Source: Chloroflexota bacterium
GTDB lineage: Bacteria > Chloroflexota > UBA11872 > VXNJ01
Assembly: GCA_026707405.1 (NCBI GenBank)
Contig: JAPOWW010000003.1
Location: 248,001-312,000, forward strand
Length of the DNA stretch: 64,000 nt
Reading direction: 5' to 3'
Under the pieces are notes generated by a model. That model ran no database searches, was not told the origin of the DNA, and was given only the letters and a program-made list of their open reading frames with translations. This document shows, piece after piece, positions 44,875 to 53,802 of the stretch. Both the position numbers and the translations under genes were made by a program. Numbering within the stretch: the first letter of the stretch is position 1; every line of letters starts with the position of its first letter.

Positions 44875-45003
44875 AACCTGGATCCTCCTCCGGCGTTCCG
44901 ACGGGCCGTAGTGCTGTCGGCTCGCCGCCGTGGTTCCTCATAAACTGAGTTGACCGTACCAAAGTCGACCGCTGTGTAGTAAGCCGCCCGGAGTGGGGAC
45001 GAG

Positions 45004-46260
45004 ATGGCAACCACGCTGAACATGGTGTACCGGACCTTCGACAGCTTCGACGCCGCCCTCGAAAAGCAAGCCGAGGTATTTCGGCAGCACCATTCCGGTT
45101 ATGACGTCGCCCTCAAGTCTCTCGATCTGCCCCCACTTCACAATTTGATGTTCGACCGAGGCGGGCTCACGAACGGCGAGGTGGACGTTTTCATGTGCGT
45201 CACCGACTGGCTGGCGGCCGCGGCACAGACGGGCGGGCTCAGCCGCCTGAACGAGTTCATCGAAGCCGATCCTCCAGAAGGCTGGCCGGACGCCTGGCCT
45301 GAATCCCTGTTGGGAATACAGCGGGACGAGCAGGGCAATATCTGCGGCCTCCCCTACCACGACGGCCCCGAATGCTTTATGTACAGGACCGACCTGTTCG
45401 AGGACGAGTCGGAGCGCAGCCGTTTCCGGTCGGAGTACGGGTACGAGCTTGCGGTTCCCGAGACGTGGAACCGGTTCCTTGATGTCGCCAGGTTCTTCAA
45501 CCGGCCGGATGAGGGGCTGCACGGCTGCATAGTGGCGGCCTATCCAGACGGTCACAACAGCGTCTACGACTTCCTGATACACCTGTGGAGCCGCGGGGGC
45601 GTGTTTCTGGAAGCACGGAACCGCGTGGGCTTTGACAGTCCCACGGCCAGAGAAGCACTGCAGTGGTACGTGGACCTGATCCACGAGCATGGAGTCACGC
45701 AGCCGAGTCCCTGGGAGCATGACAGCGTGGCTTCGGGGATCGAGTTCGCAGGCGGAACGGCCGCGATGATGTGGAACTGGTCCGGCTTCGCCGCCGTCGC
45801 CGATCTTCCCGAAATCTCGAAGATACCGGGCAAGGTGCGAGTAACGCCGATTCCCAAGGGTGACGGTTCCGCCGGCCGCCGCGCCTCACTGAATATCTAT
45901 TGGGTCTTGACGATCCCCAGCGGAAGCAGCCACAAGGACGCCGCATACGCGTTCTGCAAGAACGCAGTCAGCGCGGAAATGGATCAATATCTCACGATGG
46001 TGGGAGGCAACGGCTGCCGCCTCTCCACCTGGAATGACGCCGATGTCCGTCGCGCGTACCAGTATTACGAAGTCATCGAGAAGATCCACCGCCACGCCCT
46101 TACCCTGCCGCGCATACCGGAGCTCGCCGAGCTTCTTGACGCAATAAACAGGATGGTCGACGACGCGGTGAGGCTCCGAAAGACGGTGGACGCCGCCGTA
46201 AGCGACGCGGCCCAGGAGTCCGAGGAACTGCTCGCCACGGCAGGCTATTACAGGGATTGA
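45004..46260 (+). CDS. Family-1 extracellular solute-binding-like protein lacking a signal peptide
   Basis: 418 residues beginning MATTLNMVYRTFDSFDAALE, which corresponds to the mature start of sugar-binding proteins. An in-frame TAA at 44980-44982 rules out an upstream signal sequence. SBP_bac_1-like features: LPPLHNLMFDRGGLTNGEVD, ICGLPYHDGPECFMYRTDLF, VPETWNRFLDVARFF, SVASGIEFAGGTAAMMWNW, INIYWVLTIPSGS-like LNIYWVLTIPSGSSHKDAAY. Without a signal it would remain cytoplasmic, unless exported some other way. No ABC permeases adjacent. It may be a repurposed cytoplasmic sugar-binding protein. Divergent from the Gfo/Idh/MocA gene. Confidence 0.8.
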   Translation: MATTLNMVYRTFDSFDAALEKQAEVFRQHHSGYDVALKSLDLPPLHNLMFDRGGLTNGEVDVFMCVTDWLAAAAQTGGLSRLNEFIEADPPEGWPDAWPESLLGIQRDEQGNICGLPYHDGPECFMYRTDLFEDESERSRFRSEYGYELAVPETWNRFLDVARFFNRPDEGLHGCIVAAYPDGHNSVYDFLIHLWSRGGVFLEARNRVGFDSPTAREALQWYVDLIHEHGVTQPSPWEHDSVASGIEFAGGTAAMMWNWSGFAAVADLPEISKIPGKVRVTPIPKGDGSAGRRASLNIYWVLTIPSGSSHKDAAYAFCKNAVSAEMDQYLTMVGGNGCRLSTWNDADVRRAYQYYEVIEKIHRHALTLPRIPELAELLDAINRMVDDAVRLRKTVDAAVSDAAQESEELLATAGYYRD

Positions 46261-46457
46261 GCGCCGTCGCGGTCACAGGCGGGTCTACATTTCGACAGTC
46301 TTACCGTCGGGCTGGGGCACCGTGGGATAATCGGGGCAACTGACGATGGTCGACAGTCCGACACTGCAAGTATTGCCGACGCGTCCAGAGGCGGCGTTGT
46401 AACGTGGCGCGGAGATCCGGTTTCCGGCGTCATGACTACCACACAAGGACTTGAGTC

Positions 46458-47396
46458 GTGACCGAAGCCTTGCCGACCGTTCCCAAGGTAACGCTTGGCC
46501 GAAGCGGGATTGAATCGACCAAAATCGGACTCGGCACCGCAAACTGGATCGGCCGGACCTCCGACGGGAATCTCCTCTCGATCATGAGGGAAGCGTTCCG
46601 GCTGGGTATTCGGCACCTGGACACGGCGCCATCCTACGAGCAGGAGCGCCTTGCGCGTCTGCTTCGGGAAGCCGATCCGCCCGATGATCTTGTGGTAATC
46701 ACCAAAGTAGGGCGTCTGCGAAACGCCGCGGGTGAAATCGAGTTCGACTTCGACCCGGACCCGGCCGAGCGGACGGTCGAACTGAATCTCCGCCAGCTCG
46801 AGATGGAGAAGCTGCCGATCGTGCTGCTGCACGACTGCACGGACGAGGACCTGCCCTACATACTTAGTAAGGGTGGGGTGCTGGAGCGGCTGAGAAAACT
46901 ACAGTCGCAGGGCATTATCGAGGCGGTGGGCGTGGCGACGGGCCAGCGGCAGGCGGTGGCGCTGGCGGCGGAGAGCGGGGAATTCGACATCATCCAGAGC
47001 TACCACCTCTACACGCTTTTGAACCGCGTAGCGACGGAGCGGATATTCCCGGCGGTCCGAAAGCACAATCTCGGAGTGGTCAATCTCAGCCCGTTTGCGG
47101 GCAATGTCCTGGCGACGGGCGCAATCGAAGGCGCGGTCTACAGTTATCTACCGGCTTCGGAGCCTGTGCTCCACGAAGTTGGCAGGATGGAGCGTGAGTG
47201 CGCGGCGAAAGGCGTTTCGCTTCCCATAGCCGCGCTTACGTTCTCGCTGCTCTGCCAGGACGTGGACGTGACGGTAATCGGCCCGGTAAGCATCAAGGAG
47301 CTGCGGGAGGACGTGGCGGCATTGAATCCCGCGCTGACTGAAGACGAGCTGTTGGCGATAGCTTCGAAGACCAATCACCATAACTATTGGGGGTAG
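46458..47396 (+). CDS. Aldo/keto reductase family oxidoreductase
   Basis: 312 residues, GTG start. AKR motifs: LGRSGIESTKIGLGTANWIG, catalytic Asp/Tyr region GIRHLDTAPSYEQERLARLL, Lys in VVITKVGRL, His in IVLLHDCTDED, and the cofactor loop SKGGVLERLRKLQSQGIIEA through VTVIGPVSIKELRED. Closest in style to the D-threo-aldose/L-galactose 1-dehydrogenase group, some of which oxidise L-fucose. That would suit the nearby GH29 fucosidase but is inference. It is 197 nt downstream of the binding-protein gene on the same strand. Confidence 0.9.
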   Translation: MTEALPTVPKVTLGRSGIESTKIGLGTANWIGRTSDGNLLSIMREAFRLGIRHLDTAPSYEQERLARLLREADPPDDLVVITKVGRLRNAAGEIEFDFDPDPAERTVELNLRQLEMEKLPIVLLHDCTDEDLPYILSKGGVLERLRKLQSQGIIEAVGVATGQRQAVALAAESGEFDIIQSYHLYTLLNRVATERIFPAVRKHNLGVVNLSPFAGNVLATGAIEGAVYSYLPASEPVLHEVGRMERECAAKGVSLPIAALTFSLLCQDVDVTVIGPVSIKELREDVAALNPALTEDELLAIASKTNHHNYWG

Positions 47397-47449
47397 GTTT
47401 TTTGGCCGTCAGGAGAGGAAACTCGGGCGGGGTTTCGGACGCCGTCTAG

Positions 47450-48508
47450 CTAGCCGGAGAAGTCCAGGGAGATCTTGTAGCCCTTTCGGGTGCGAATGAG
47501 GTCGAGCGCCTGATCGATCTCGACGAAAGGCATTCGGTGCGTTACAAGTCCCTCGACGCCCGCCAGACCATGTTGCCAGTAGGAGAGGGCGGCTTCGTGA
47601 ACCTCCGCCTCGCGCGTGTTCAGGTACTTGATCGACCAGTTGCGCCCGCCTCGCGCCCAGTCGAGCTTGATCACGCCTTCTCCGATAACGCCGTATAGTC
47701 CCACGGAGCCGCCGACCGCGACCAGGTCGAGCGCCAGGTTGATCAGCTCGTTGCTTCCAACAGCCTCGACCACGTAGTCGAACCCCCGTCCGCCGGTTAG
47801 CTCGTTCGTGCGCGCGGCTGCGTCCTCCCTGGAAGTGTCGATGACCGCGTCGGCTCCCAAGGCCATTGCGGTTTGCAGAGGTTCGGCGCGGCGGGCGAGG
47901 GTAACGACCTGGGAGCAGCCGATCAACCGGGCCGCGCGCGTGAAGCAAAGGCCCACGACTCCCGCGCCAAGTATCAGCACGGAGGGGTTCGGCGCGGCGA
48001 CCAGATCGAGCAGCGCGCCGAGAGTTTCTTTGAAAGTGATGAATATCCCGGAGTGATGTGGATCGAAGCCGGCGGGGACGACCTGCTGAGTAGGCGCGAA
48101 GACCGGCAGCGCCGGCTCCTCGCCAGCTGGTGTGTCTTCCTCGATTGCCTTCGCGTCGGCCACCAATCCCCACGTCGCCATGCCGCCGAACGCCGACTCG
48201 ACTCCCTCGATGGACTCGCCGGGCCGCAACAGAGACGGGCGCAGTACCAGATCGCCGGGCTTTAGATTGCGAGCGCGGGAGCCGCATCTGATGACCTCGC
48301 CGATGCCCTCATGCCCGAGCACGAAGGGATAGGGCGGCAAGGACGGAAAGCTCCCTCCCACAATGCTCGTGTCCGTGCCGCTGCAAATGCCGCAAGCCAG
48401 AACGCGCACGATGGCCTCGTACGGTCCGGGCTCGGGGCACGGAAGCTCGCGGATTCCCAGTTCGTTTCGGGCCGTCACGATGACGGCCTGCGCAGTTTCT
48501 CGGCTCAA
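47450..48508 (-). CDS. Zinc-binding alcohol dehydrogenase (MDR superfamily)
   Basis: About 352 residues from TTG 48508, which has GAGGAG 8 nt upstream (a GTG at 48541 gives 363). Catalytic zinc ligands: Cys in VLACGICSGTDTS, His-Glu in FVLGHEGIGEV. The structural zinc lobe with four cysteines is missing. The NAD(P) fold is VLILGAGVVGLCFTRAARLI. Further family text: DYVVEAVGSNELINLALDLV, GVIGEGVIKLDW. Likely a sugar or polyol dehydrogenase; substrate not defined. Same strand as the fucosidase, 77 nt downstream. Confidence 0.9.
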   Translation of the reverse strand: MSRETAQAVIVTARNELGIRELPCPEPGPYEAIVRVLACGICSGTDTSIVGGSFPSLPPYPFVLGHEGIGEVIRCGSRARNLKPGDLVLRPSLLRPGESIEGVESAFGGMATWGLVADAKAIEEDTPAGEEPALPVFAPTQQVVPAGFDPHHSGIFITFKETLGALLDLVAAPNPSVLILGAGVVGLCFTRAARLIGCSQVVTLARRAEPLQTAMALGADAVIDTSREDAAARTNELTGGRGFDYVVEAVGSNELINLALDLVAVGGSVGLYGVIGEGVIKLDWARGGRNWSIKYLNTREAEVHEAALSYWQHGLAGVEGLVTHRMPFVEIDQALDLIRTRKGYKISLDFSG

Positions 48509-48585
48509 GAGATCAACTCCTCGGTGCGCCGCCGACGACACGGCTAGTCGTTCGGCTGATCTTTCGATAGTTCAGCCTGTTCGAG

Positions 48586-50346
48586 TCAGACTCGCTCCAG
48601 CCGGACCGAAGCCAAGGCTACGCCTCCCAGAGCCGACTTGTTGATCTCCTCGGCCCGGACCTTCAACTCGTGCATTCCGGTCCCCTCTATCGTTATCCGT
48701 CCGAGATTGGTCATGTGCTCCGGGAAGTACGAGGCGCGCGGGCCGCCGGTCTGCTCGTCGGCGGTAGTCGCGCCGCTCACCGAGCTGCCGCCCACCGACA
48801 CCCTGATCCTGTGACCACCTTCCCAAACGCCGTAATGGCGCAGAGTACCGGTGACGACTTTTACGTCGAACTCACCCGGATCGACCACCTTGAACTTCCA
48901 GCTCATCCAGTTGGCCTTGTTGTACCAGTTGGCGATGACGCCTCCGGGATGGACCTCGATCCGGCTTCCCCGCTTCGGCACATGCAGATCGGCCATGCCG
49001 GCGAGTAGCTCGATTGAGCCGTTGGGCTGCTGGAGCGGCGCGGCTTCGACGCCGGCGGGACCGTCCAGCTCCAAGGCCACCACTGAGACGTGCTCGTCGG
49101 GGGCTTCGGACGGCAGTCCCAATTCAAGAACGTCGTGGTCGAGGTCGTCGTCCCGCCTCTGCGACACGTTGAGAGTTTTGTCGGGATCGGCGAGCAAGTA
49201 GGCGCTTTTAACCGTGGTCCGCAGGCCGAAGATAGTCAATCTCGTGCCCGGCCAGCGGGTCAAGAGCAGATACAGCGTGCTGCCCTTCTGGGTTATCCCG
49301 CCCCAGTCGAACGCGTAGGCGTAGGGACTGGGAGAAGTGCCGTATATGGCCTCGCCGTTGACCTCGATCCATCGCCCTATCGCCTCCAGGCGTTCCACGC
49401 TGGGCTGGGGAATTTCGCCCTCGGCCGTGGGACCGACGTTGAGCAGGTAGTTGATACCCTTGCCGGCCAGATCGGCCAGCAGGTGAAGCAGGGTCTTAGT
49501 GGACTTCCACTTGTGGTCCTCGGTCTTGAACGCCCAGGTGTCGTTCATCGTCGCGGGCGTTTCCCAAGCGCCGTCGGCGCGCCCCGGGGGAATCTGGTTG
49601 TCGCCGAGACTTCCGTAGTCACCCACGCCGTGGCCTATGCGGCCGCTGACCAGACAGTCGGGCTGCAACTCGTGCACGAAACGGCGCAGGTGTTCGCTCT
49701 GGGCTTTGGAGATCAGCATGGGAGTGTCGAACCAGATGAGTCCAATCGGGCCGTATTGGGTCAGCAACTCAGTGAGCTGCGGCTTGACCTTTTCGCGGAG
49801 ATAGCGCTCGAAGTCGCGCTCCTCGGGGGGCGCGAAGTCGTCCCAATCGTTGCCGGAGGCGTTGGGCTCGTGCCAGTCCTGATCCTGAGAGTGGTAGAAG
49901 CACAGGCGGATGCCGGACTTGCGGCAGGCTTCGGCGAGCTCCGCGAGTACGTCGCGACCGAATGGGGTGGCGTCGACGATGTCGTAGTCGCTGACCGCCG
50001 AATCGTAAATGGCGAACCCGTCGTGATGCTTGGACGTGATGACCAGGTACTTCATCCCGGCTCTTTTCGCGAGTCCGACCCAGGCGTCGGCGTCGAACCT
50101 GGTCGGGTTGAACCGGGCGGCGAGGGTCTCGTATTCGGCCATTGGTATGCGGGCGGTGTGCATGATCCACTCGCCGATCCCGGGGATGTCCTCGCCCTTC
50201 CACTTGCCGGCCGGAATCGCGTAGAGGCCCCAGTGGATGAACATGCCGAACCGCGCTTCACGCCACCACGCCAGCCGCGCTTCGTCTTCGGGTGTCAGGT
50301 GAAGCCGACCGCCTGCGTTCCGATCCCTCAGTCTCCGGGCCGCCAT
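48586..50346 (-). CDS. Alpha-L-fucosidase, GH29
   Basis: 586 residues from ATG 50346 (GGGAGG six nt upstream). GH29 catalytic domain: WWREARFGMFIHWGLYAIPA, KYLVITSKHHDGFAIYDS (H107/H108), LCFYHSQDQDWHEPN, the nucleophile Asp207 in IGLIWFDTPM, and LLHLLADLAGKGINYLLNVG. The C-terminal half is beta-rich and may include a carbohydrate-binding module. No signal peptide is visible, so it acts in the cytoplasm on imported fucosides. With the downstream dehydrogenases it points to fucose use. Confidence 0.93.
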   Translation of the reverse strand: MAARRLRDRNAGGRLHLTPEDEARLAWWREARFGMFIHWGLYAIPAGKWKGEDIPGIGEWIMHTARIPMAEYETLAARFNPTRFDADAWVGLAKRAGMKYLVITSKHHDGFAIYDSAVSDYDIVDATPFGRDVLAELAEACRKSGIRLCFYHSQDQDWHEPNASGNDWDDFAPPEERDFERYLREKVKPQLTELLTQYGPIGLIWFDTPMLISKAQSEHLRRFVHELQPDCLVSGRIGHGVGDYGSLGDNQIPPGRADGAWETPATMNDTWAFKTEDHKWKSTKTLLHLLADLAGKGINYLLNVGPTAEGEIPQPSVERLEAIGRWIEVNGEAIYGTSPSPYAYAFDWGGITQKGSTLYLLLTRWPGTRLTIFGLRTTVKSAYLLADPDKTLNVSQRRDDDLDHDVLELGLPSEAPDEHVSVVALELDGPAGVEAAPLQQPNGSIELLAGMADLHVPKRGSRIEVHPGGVIANWYNKANWMSWKFKVVDPGEFDVKVVTGTLRHYGVWEGGHRIRVSVGGSSVSGATTADEQTGGPRASYFPEHMTNLGRITIEGTGMHELKVRAEEINKSALGGVALASVRLERV

Positions 50347-50587
50347 GCTCATCCTCCCGCTTCTATGCAAGCGCCGCCACGATCATGCGTTGTAAGTGAT
50401 TTGGAGACGGACAGAGTCTATCGCTCGTCCGGCGGCCGCTCGATTCGCCGCAAGCCGAATAGGACCTCGATTAGTCGCGGCGATGCAACCGAGAGATTTG
50501 GGCGTCAGCTTCAGGGAAGGGGGAGGACAATTGGGAGCGTAACGTTACTTCTATGCCCTGTGTGAATTATTTGCAGCGTTTGTTTAT

Positions 50588-50600
50588 GATACGGCGTATC
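50588..50600. promoter_or_regulatory. Candidate Zur/Fur box: GATAC-GGC-GTATC
   Basis: A perfect 5+3+5 palindrome in a strongly AT-rich stretch, 29 nt before the Fur-family start and overlapping a TATGAT -10-like hexamer (50585-50590). A zinc-loaded regulator bound there would block transcription of zur-znuACB. A motif GAGACTAGATATCAAAA follows at 50611 and recurs at 51116. Confidence 0.45.
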
Positions 50601-50628
50601 GTTTTCTATTGAGACTAGATATCAAAAC

Positions 50629-51069
50629 ATGATGACGCTGACCGACGAGACGCGCATCGATAATGTGCTCGAAGAGCTCGGCTATCGCGTCACGGGTCCG
50701 AGACGGAAGGTAGCTCGGCTAGTCTCCACAAAAGAAGGGACTTTTAGCGCGGAGTCGATAAACGACGGCCTTCCGACTGTGGGCCGCGCCACGGTCTATC
50801 GGACGCTAAAGCTGCTGTCCGAGACCGGCATCCTGTGCAAGATCACGCTGCCGGATGGATCGCCTCGGTACTCCCTTGACGGCGCGTGGCATCACCACCA
50901 CGTAATTTGTTCCCCATGCGGGAAGATCGAGGAATTCCGCAAGCCTGTGCTGGAGCGGTTACTCCGTGAGATGGCCAGCGAGGTCGACGGAAAGATTCTT
51001 GGCCACCGCGTCGAAGTTTATATAACCTGTGCAGATTGCCTCCCGGGTATGGCGCCCGGCGATAACTAG
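50629..51069 (+). CDS. zur: Fur-family regulator, probably zinc-sensing Zur
   Basis: 146 residues; ATG at 50629 or 50632. Winged helix: LGYRVTGPRRKVARLVSTKE, AESINDGLPTVGRATVYRTL (recognition helix). Metal features: HHHH at 88-91 in WHHHHVICSPCGKIEEF, and two CxxC pairs (C94/C97 and C134/C137) forming the structural zinc site. Fur, Zur and PerR cannot be told apart by these alone. The immediate downstream znuA-C-B, including a Zn-binding histidine loop, makes Zur the best call. It represses zinc uptake when zinc is plentiful. Confidence 0.85.
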   Translation: MMTLTDETRIDNVLEELGYRVTGPRRKVARLVSTKEGTFSAESINDGLPTVGRATVYRTLKLLSETGILCKITLPDGSPRYSLDGAWHHHHVICSPCGKIEEFRKPVLERLLREMASEVDGKILGHRVEVYITCADCLPGMAPGDN

Positions 51070-51098
51070 TCCAACACGCTGAAACTGGAGTTGATGTA

Positions 51099-52148
51099 AT
51101 GATGAGCCGCTTAATGAGACTAAGTATCAAAATACTTTCGCTACCGCTACTTCTACTTTTCCTGATCCCAGCCGCCGCGTGCTCACCGGGCGAAGGTGAC
51201 GGATCATCCGTGAAAGTGGTCGCGAGCATCTACCCGCTGGGTTATTTTGCCGAGCGTATAGGGGATGATCTTGTTGAAGTGGAGGTGCTGATTGGGCCTG
51301 GCGTGGAGGCCCATGGGTTCGAACCAGCCACATCCCACCTGCGCAGCATCGAAGCCGCGGACGTGATCGTGATGAACGGACTGGAGCTCGAACCCTGGCT
51401 GGAGCGGGCGCTCGAGGCGCTCGGTGACGACGCGGCGGGGATAGTGGTGGAAGCGGCGGACGAGTCGCAGGCGATGGAAGGGGGCGGCCACGGTCACGAA
51501 GAAGAACACGAAGGAGAAGAACACGAAGGCGAGGAGCACGAAGAAGAGGAACACGAAGGAGAGGAACACGAAGAAGAAGATGAGCATGAAGGCGAGGACG
51601 AGAGCGAGCACCACGGCGAGGAACTGGACCCCCACATGTGGCTCGATCCCAAGCTCGCCGTTGTCCAGGTCGAGCGTATCCGTGACGCGTTCGTTACGGT
51701 GGACGCAGACAACGCCGAAGGCTACCGAGAGCGCGCGGACGCGCTGATCGCCGATCTGAACGAGCTGCACTCGGACTTCGAGGCGGGTCTGGCCGCCTGT
51801 AAGCACGACCATTTCGTCACCTCGCACGCAGCGTATGGTTACCTGGCCGCCCGCTATGGCATCGAGCAGATCCCCGTCGCCGGATTGTCACCGGAAGCGG
51901 AGCCTTCGCCCCAACAACTGGCCGAAATCACTGACGAGGTAACGGAGTTAGGTTTGAGCTACGTATTGGTTGAGCCGGTGCTCAGCCAGACCCTTGTCGA
52001 AACAGTCGCCCGAGAGACTGGAACCGAGCTTCTTCCCATCACTCCCATCGAGAGCGTGACCCCGGAAGAGCTAGAGGCTCATGGCGACTACTTCGGTCTC
52101 ATGCGCAACAACCTGGCCAGCCTCAGGCTTGCCCTGGAGTGTTCTTGA
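51099..52148 (+). CDS. znuA: Zinc ABC transporter substrate-binding lipoprotein
   Basis: 349 residues. Lipoprotein signal ending PAAAC with Cys28. Cluster A-1 features: VVASIYPLGYFAERIG, metal His72 in VEAHGFEPATSHL, a long His/Glu-rich loop at about 131-172 built of EEHEGEEHE-like units, then His179 in LDPHMWLDP. Later come His in FVTSHAAYGYLAARYG and a terminal VLVEPVLSQ...ET block. The loop is the zinc-scavenging insert of ZnuA proteins and is unusually acidic and regular. GGAG precedes ATG 51099. Second gene of the zur-znuACB unit. Confidence 0.95.
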   Translation: MMSRLMRLSIKILSLPLLLLFLIPAAACSPGEGDGSSVKVVASIYPLGYFAERIGDDLVEVEVLIGPGVEAHGFEPATSHLRSIEAADVIVMNGLELEPWLERALEALGDDAAGIVVEAADESQAMEGGGHGHEEEHEGEEHEGEEHEEEEHEGEEHEEEDEHEGEDESEHHGEELDPHMWLDPKLAVVQVERIRDAFVTVDADNAEGYRERADALIADLNELHSDFEAGLAACKHDHFVTSHAAYGYLAARYGIEQIPVAGLSPEAEPSPQQLAEITDEVTELGLSYVLVEPVLSQTLVETVARETGTELLPITPIESVTPEELEAHGDYFGLMRNNLASLRLALECS

Positions 52149-52162
52149 TCGCCGCAAGCTGG

Positions 52163-52924
52163 ATGGGGAGGCCCGTGATCGAGTGGGACCACGTGACCTT
52201 CGCGTATGGAGAGGTGGTGGCGGTGGAGGACGTGTCGCTGACGGTCCATGAAGGGGAAATAGCGGCCCTACTGGGGCCGAACGGCAGCGGCAAGAGCACG
52301 CTTGTCAAGCTGGCGCTTGGCTTGCTGCAACCAGAGTCGGGCGCCGTTCGGATTTTTGGATGCGATGCGGCGGAATTCAGGGAGTGGCGCCGCGTCGGAT
52401 ACCTGCCACAGGTAGTAGCCGGGGCATGGCGGGATTTCCCGGCCACCGTGGCCGAGACGGTGGCTCATGGCTCTTACGACGGTTTCTCGCCGTTTGCGCT
52501 ATTTCACCGGTCCGAGCGGCCGGATGTGATGGAGGCGCTTGAAGCGGTTCGGATGTCGAACTACAGGCGCCGGCGTCTGTCGGAGCTTTCGGTCGGCCAG
52601 CAGCAGCGGGTGCTGCTGGCCCGCGCGCTGGTGCGCCGGCCCGACTTGCTAGTACTGGACGAACCCGCGGCCGGCGTGGACGTCTCCGGTGAAGAGCAGC
52701 TGTATTCCATCCTTCGCGATGTCAACCGGGAGCGGAGTATCACCGTCGTGATCGTTTCGCACGACATCGGGGCGATGGTCCGCGAAGCCAGCACGGTGGC
52801 GTGCATGAACCGCACGCTCGTCCGGCACGGTCCGCCCCATGAGCTGACCCGAGATGAGATATCCACCTTGTACGGCGTGCCGGTGGACGTGCTGGTCCAC
52901 GACGCGCTACACGAGCACCGCTAG
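52163..52924 (+). CDS. znuC: Zinc ABC transporter ATP-binding protein
   Basis: About 253 residues from ATG 52163; GTG 52139, overlapping znuA, and GTG 52175 are alternatives. Walker [17 protein letters not shown] loop GYLPQ, signature LSVGQQQRVLLARAL (Val instead of the first Gly of SGGQ), Walker B LLVLDEPAAGVD, and H loop TVVIVSHDIGAM. It hydrolyses ATP to drive ZnuB. Placed between znuA and znuB. Confidence 0.93.
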   Translation: MGRPVIEWDHVTFAYGEVVAVEDVSLTVHEGEIAALLGPNGSGKSTLVKLALGLLQPESGAVRIFGCDAAEFREWRRVGYLPQVVAGAWRDFPATVAETVAHGSYDGFSPFALFHRSERPDVMEALEAVRMSNYRRRRLSELSVGQQQRVLLARALVRRPDLLVLDEPAAGVDVSGEEQLYSILRDVNRERSITVVIVSHDIGAMVREASTVACMNRTLVRHGPPHELTRDEISTLYGVPVDVLVHDALHEHR

Positions 52925-52926
52925 CG

Positions 52927-53784
52927 ATGCCCGCGATCCTCCAGTACGAATTCATGCTGCGGGCCCTGGCCGGGGGCACGCTTGTGGGCGTGCTGGGGCC
53001 CCTGCTCGGTATGTTCATCGTTTTGCGGCGGTTCTCGCTGATCGCGGATACGCTCGCGCACGTTGCGCTAATGGGGGTGGCGATCGGCCTTGCCACGAAG
53101 ACGTTCCCCTCGGCGGCGGCCGTGGCGTCGGCATCGCTGGGCGCGATCCTGGTGGAGCAATTGCGCTCGCGCGGACGGCTCCCGGGCGACGTGGCGATGG
53201 CAGTGGTGCTATACGGCTCGCTGGCTTTCGCCGTCGTGGTGATCGGAATCGCCCGAGGCTTCAATGTCGATCTGTTCTCGTTTCTGTTCGGTTCGATCCT
53301 GAGCGTTTCGCCGCTGGACCTGTGGCTGCTCGCCGGACTGACCGTCGCCGTGGCATTGTTCGTGGCGGTTTTCTTCGTCGACCTAGCGCAGATAGCGCTC
53401 GATGACGACCTGGCCAGGGTGAGCGGCGTGCGGACCGGTCTGCTGAACCTCGCGCTGGCGGTGCTAACCGGCGCGACCATATCGTTGTCGATGCGCGTGG
53501 TGGGCGTCCTGCTGGTGGGAGCGATGCTCGTTATACCGGTGTTGGTTGGCTTGCGTCTGGCTCGGGGGCTGCGGGCCGCGGTGGGCACGGCAATCGTCGT
53601 GGGAGTTGTCAGCGTACTCACGGGATTGGCGTTCGCGTTCTACAGCGACGTATCGGCAGGCGGCGCGATCGTGCTGACGGCGCTGGCCATCCTGGCGCTG
53701 GCCCACGCCTGGGTGGCGCTGGCCCACGCCTGGGTGGCGCTGCGCCGCAGGGATGGCGCGTTTCTGCCCCTTGGAGGCAGATAG
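52927..53784 (+). CDS. znuB: Zinc ABC transporter permease
   Basis: 285 residues with about eight membrane spans, starting MPAILQYEFMLRALAGGTLV. ZnuB/TroC-type core: GVLGPLLGMFIVLRRFSLIA, DTLAHVALMGVAIGLA (conserved His region), SVLTGLAFAFYSDVSAGGAIV. The last span contains an in-frame 21-bp duplication giving LAHAWVALAHAWVAL. Two nt after znuC, co-translated. Imports Zn(II) or a similar metal. Confidence 0.93.
   Translation: MPAILQYEFMLRALAGGTLVGVLGPLLGMFIVLRRFSLIADTLAHVALMGVAIGLATKTFPSAAAVASASLGAILVEQLRSRGRLPGDVAMAVVLYGSLAFAVVVIGIARGFNVDLFSFLFGSILSVSPLDLWLLAGLTVAVALFVAVFFVDLAQIALDDDLARVSGVRTGLLNLALAVLTGATISLSMRVVGVLLVGAMLVIPVLVGLRLARGLRAAVGTAIVVGVVSVLTGLAFAFYSDVSAGGAIVLTALAILALAHAWVALAHAWVALRRRDGAFLPLGGR
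53695..53736 (+). repeat. Perfect 21-bp tandem duplication inside znuB
   Basis: The unit GCGCTGGCCCACGCCTGGGT plus G occurs twice, head to tail and identical (53695-53715, 53716-53736). It adds seven residues (ALAHAWV) near the C-terminal end of the last helix and keeps the frame. Confidence 0.9.
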
Positions 53785-53802
53785 GGTCCTATCAGCGAGT
53801 CA

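Noticed and set aside
49090-50565. 491-codon frame antisense to the fucosidase
   Set aside because: Fucosidase motifs prove the opposite strand; this frame has no start signal or domain.
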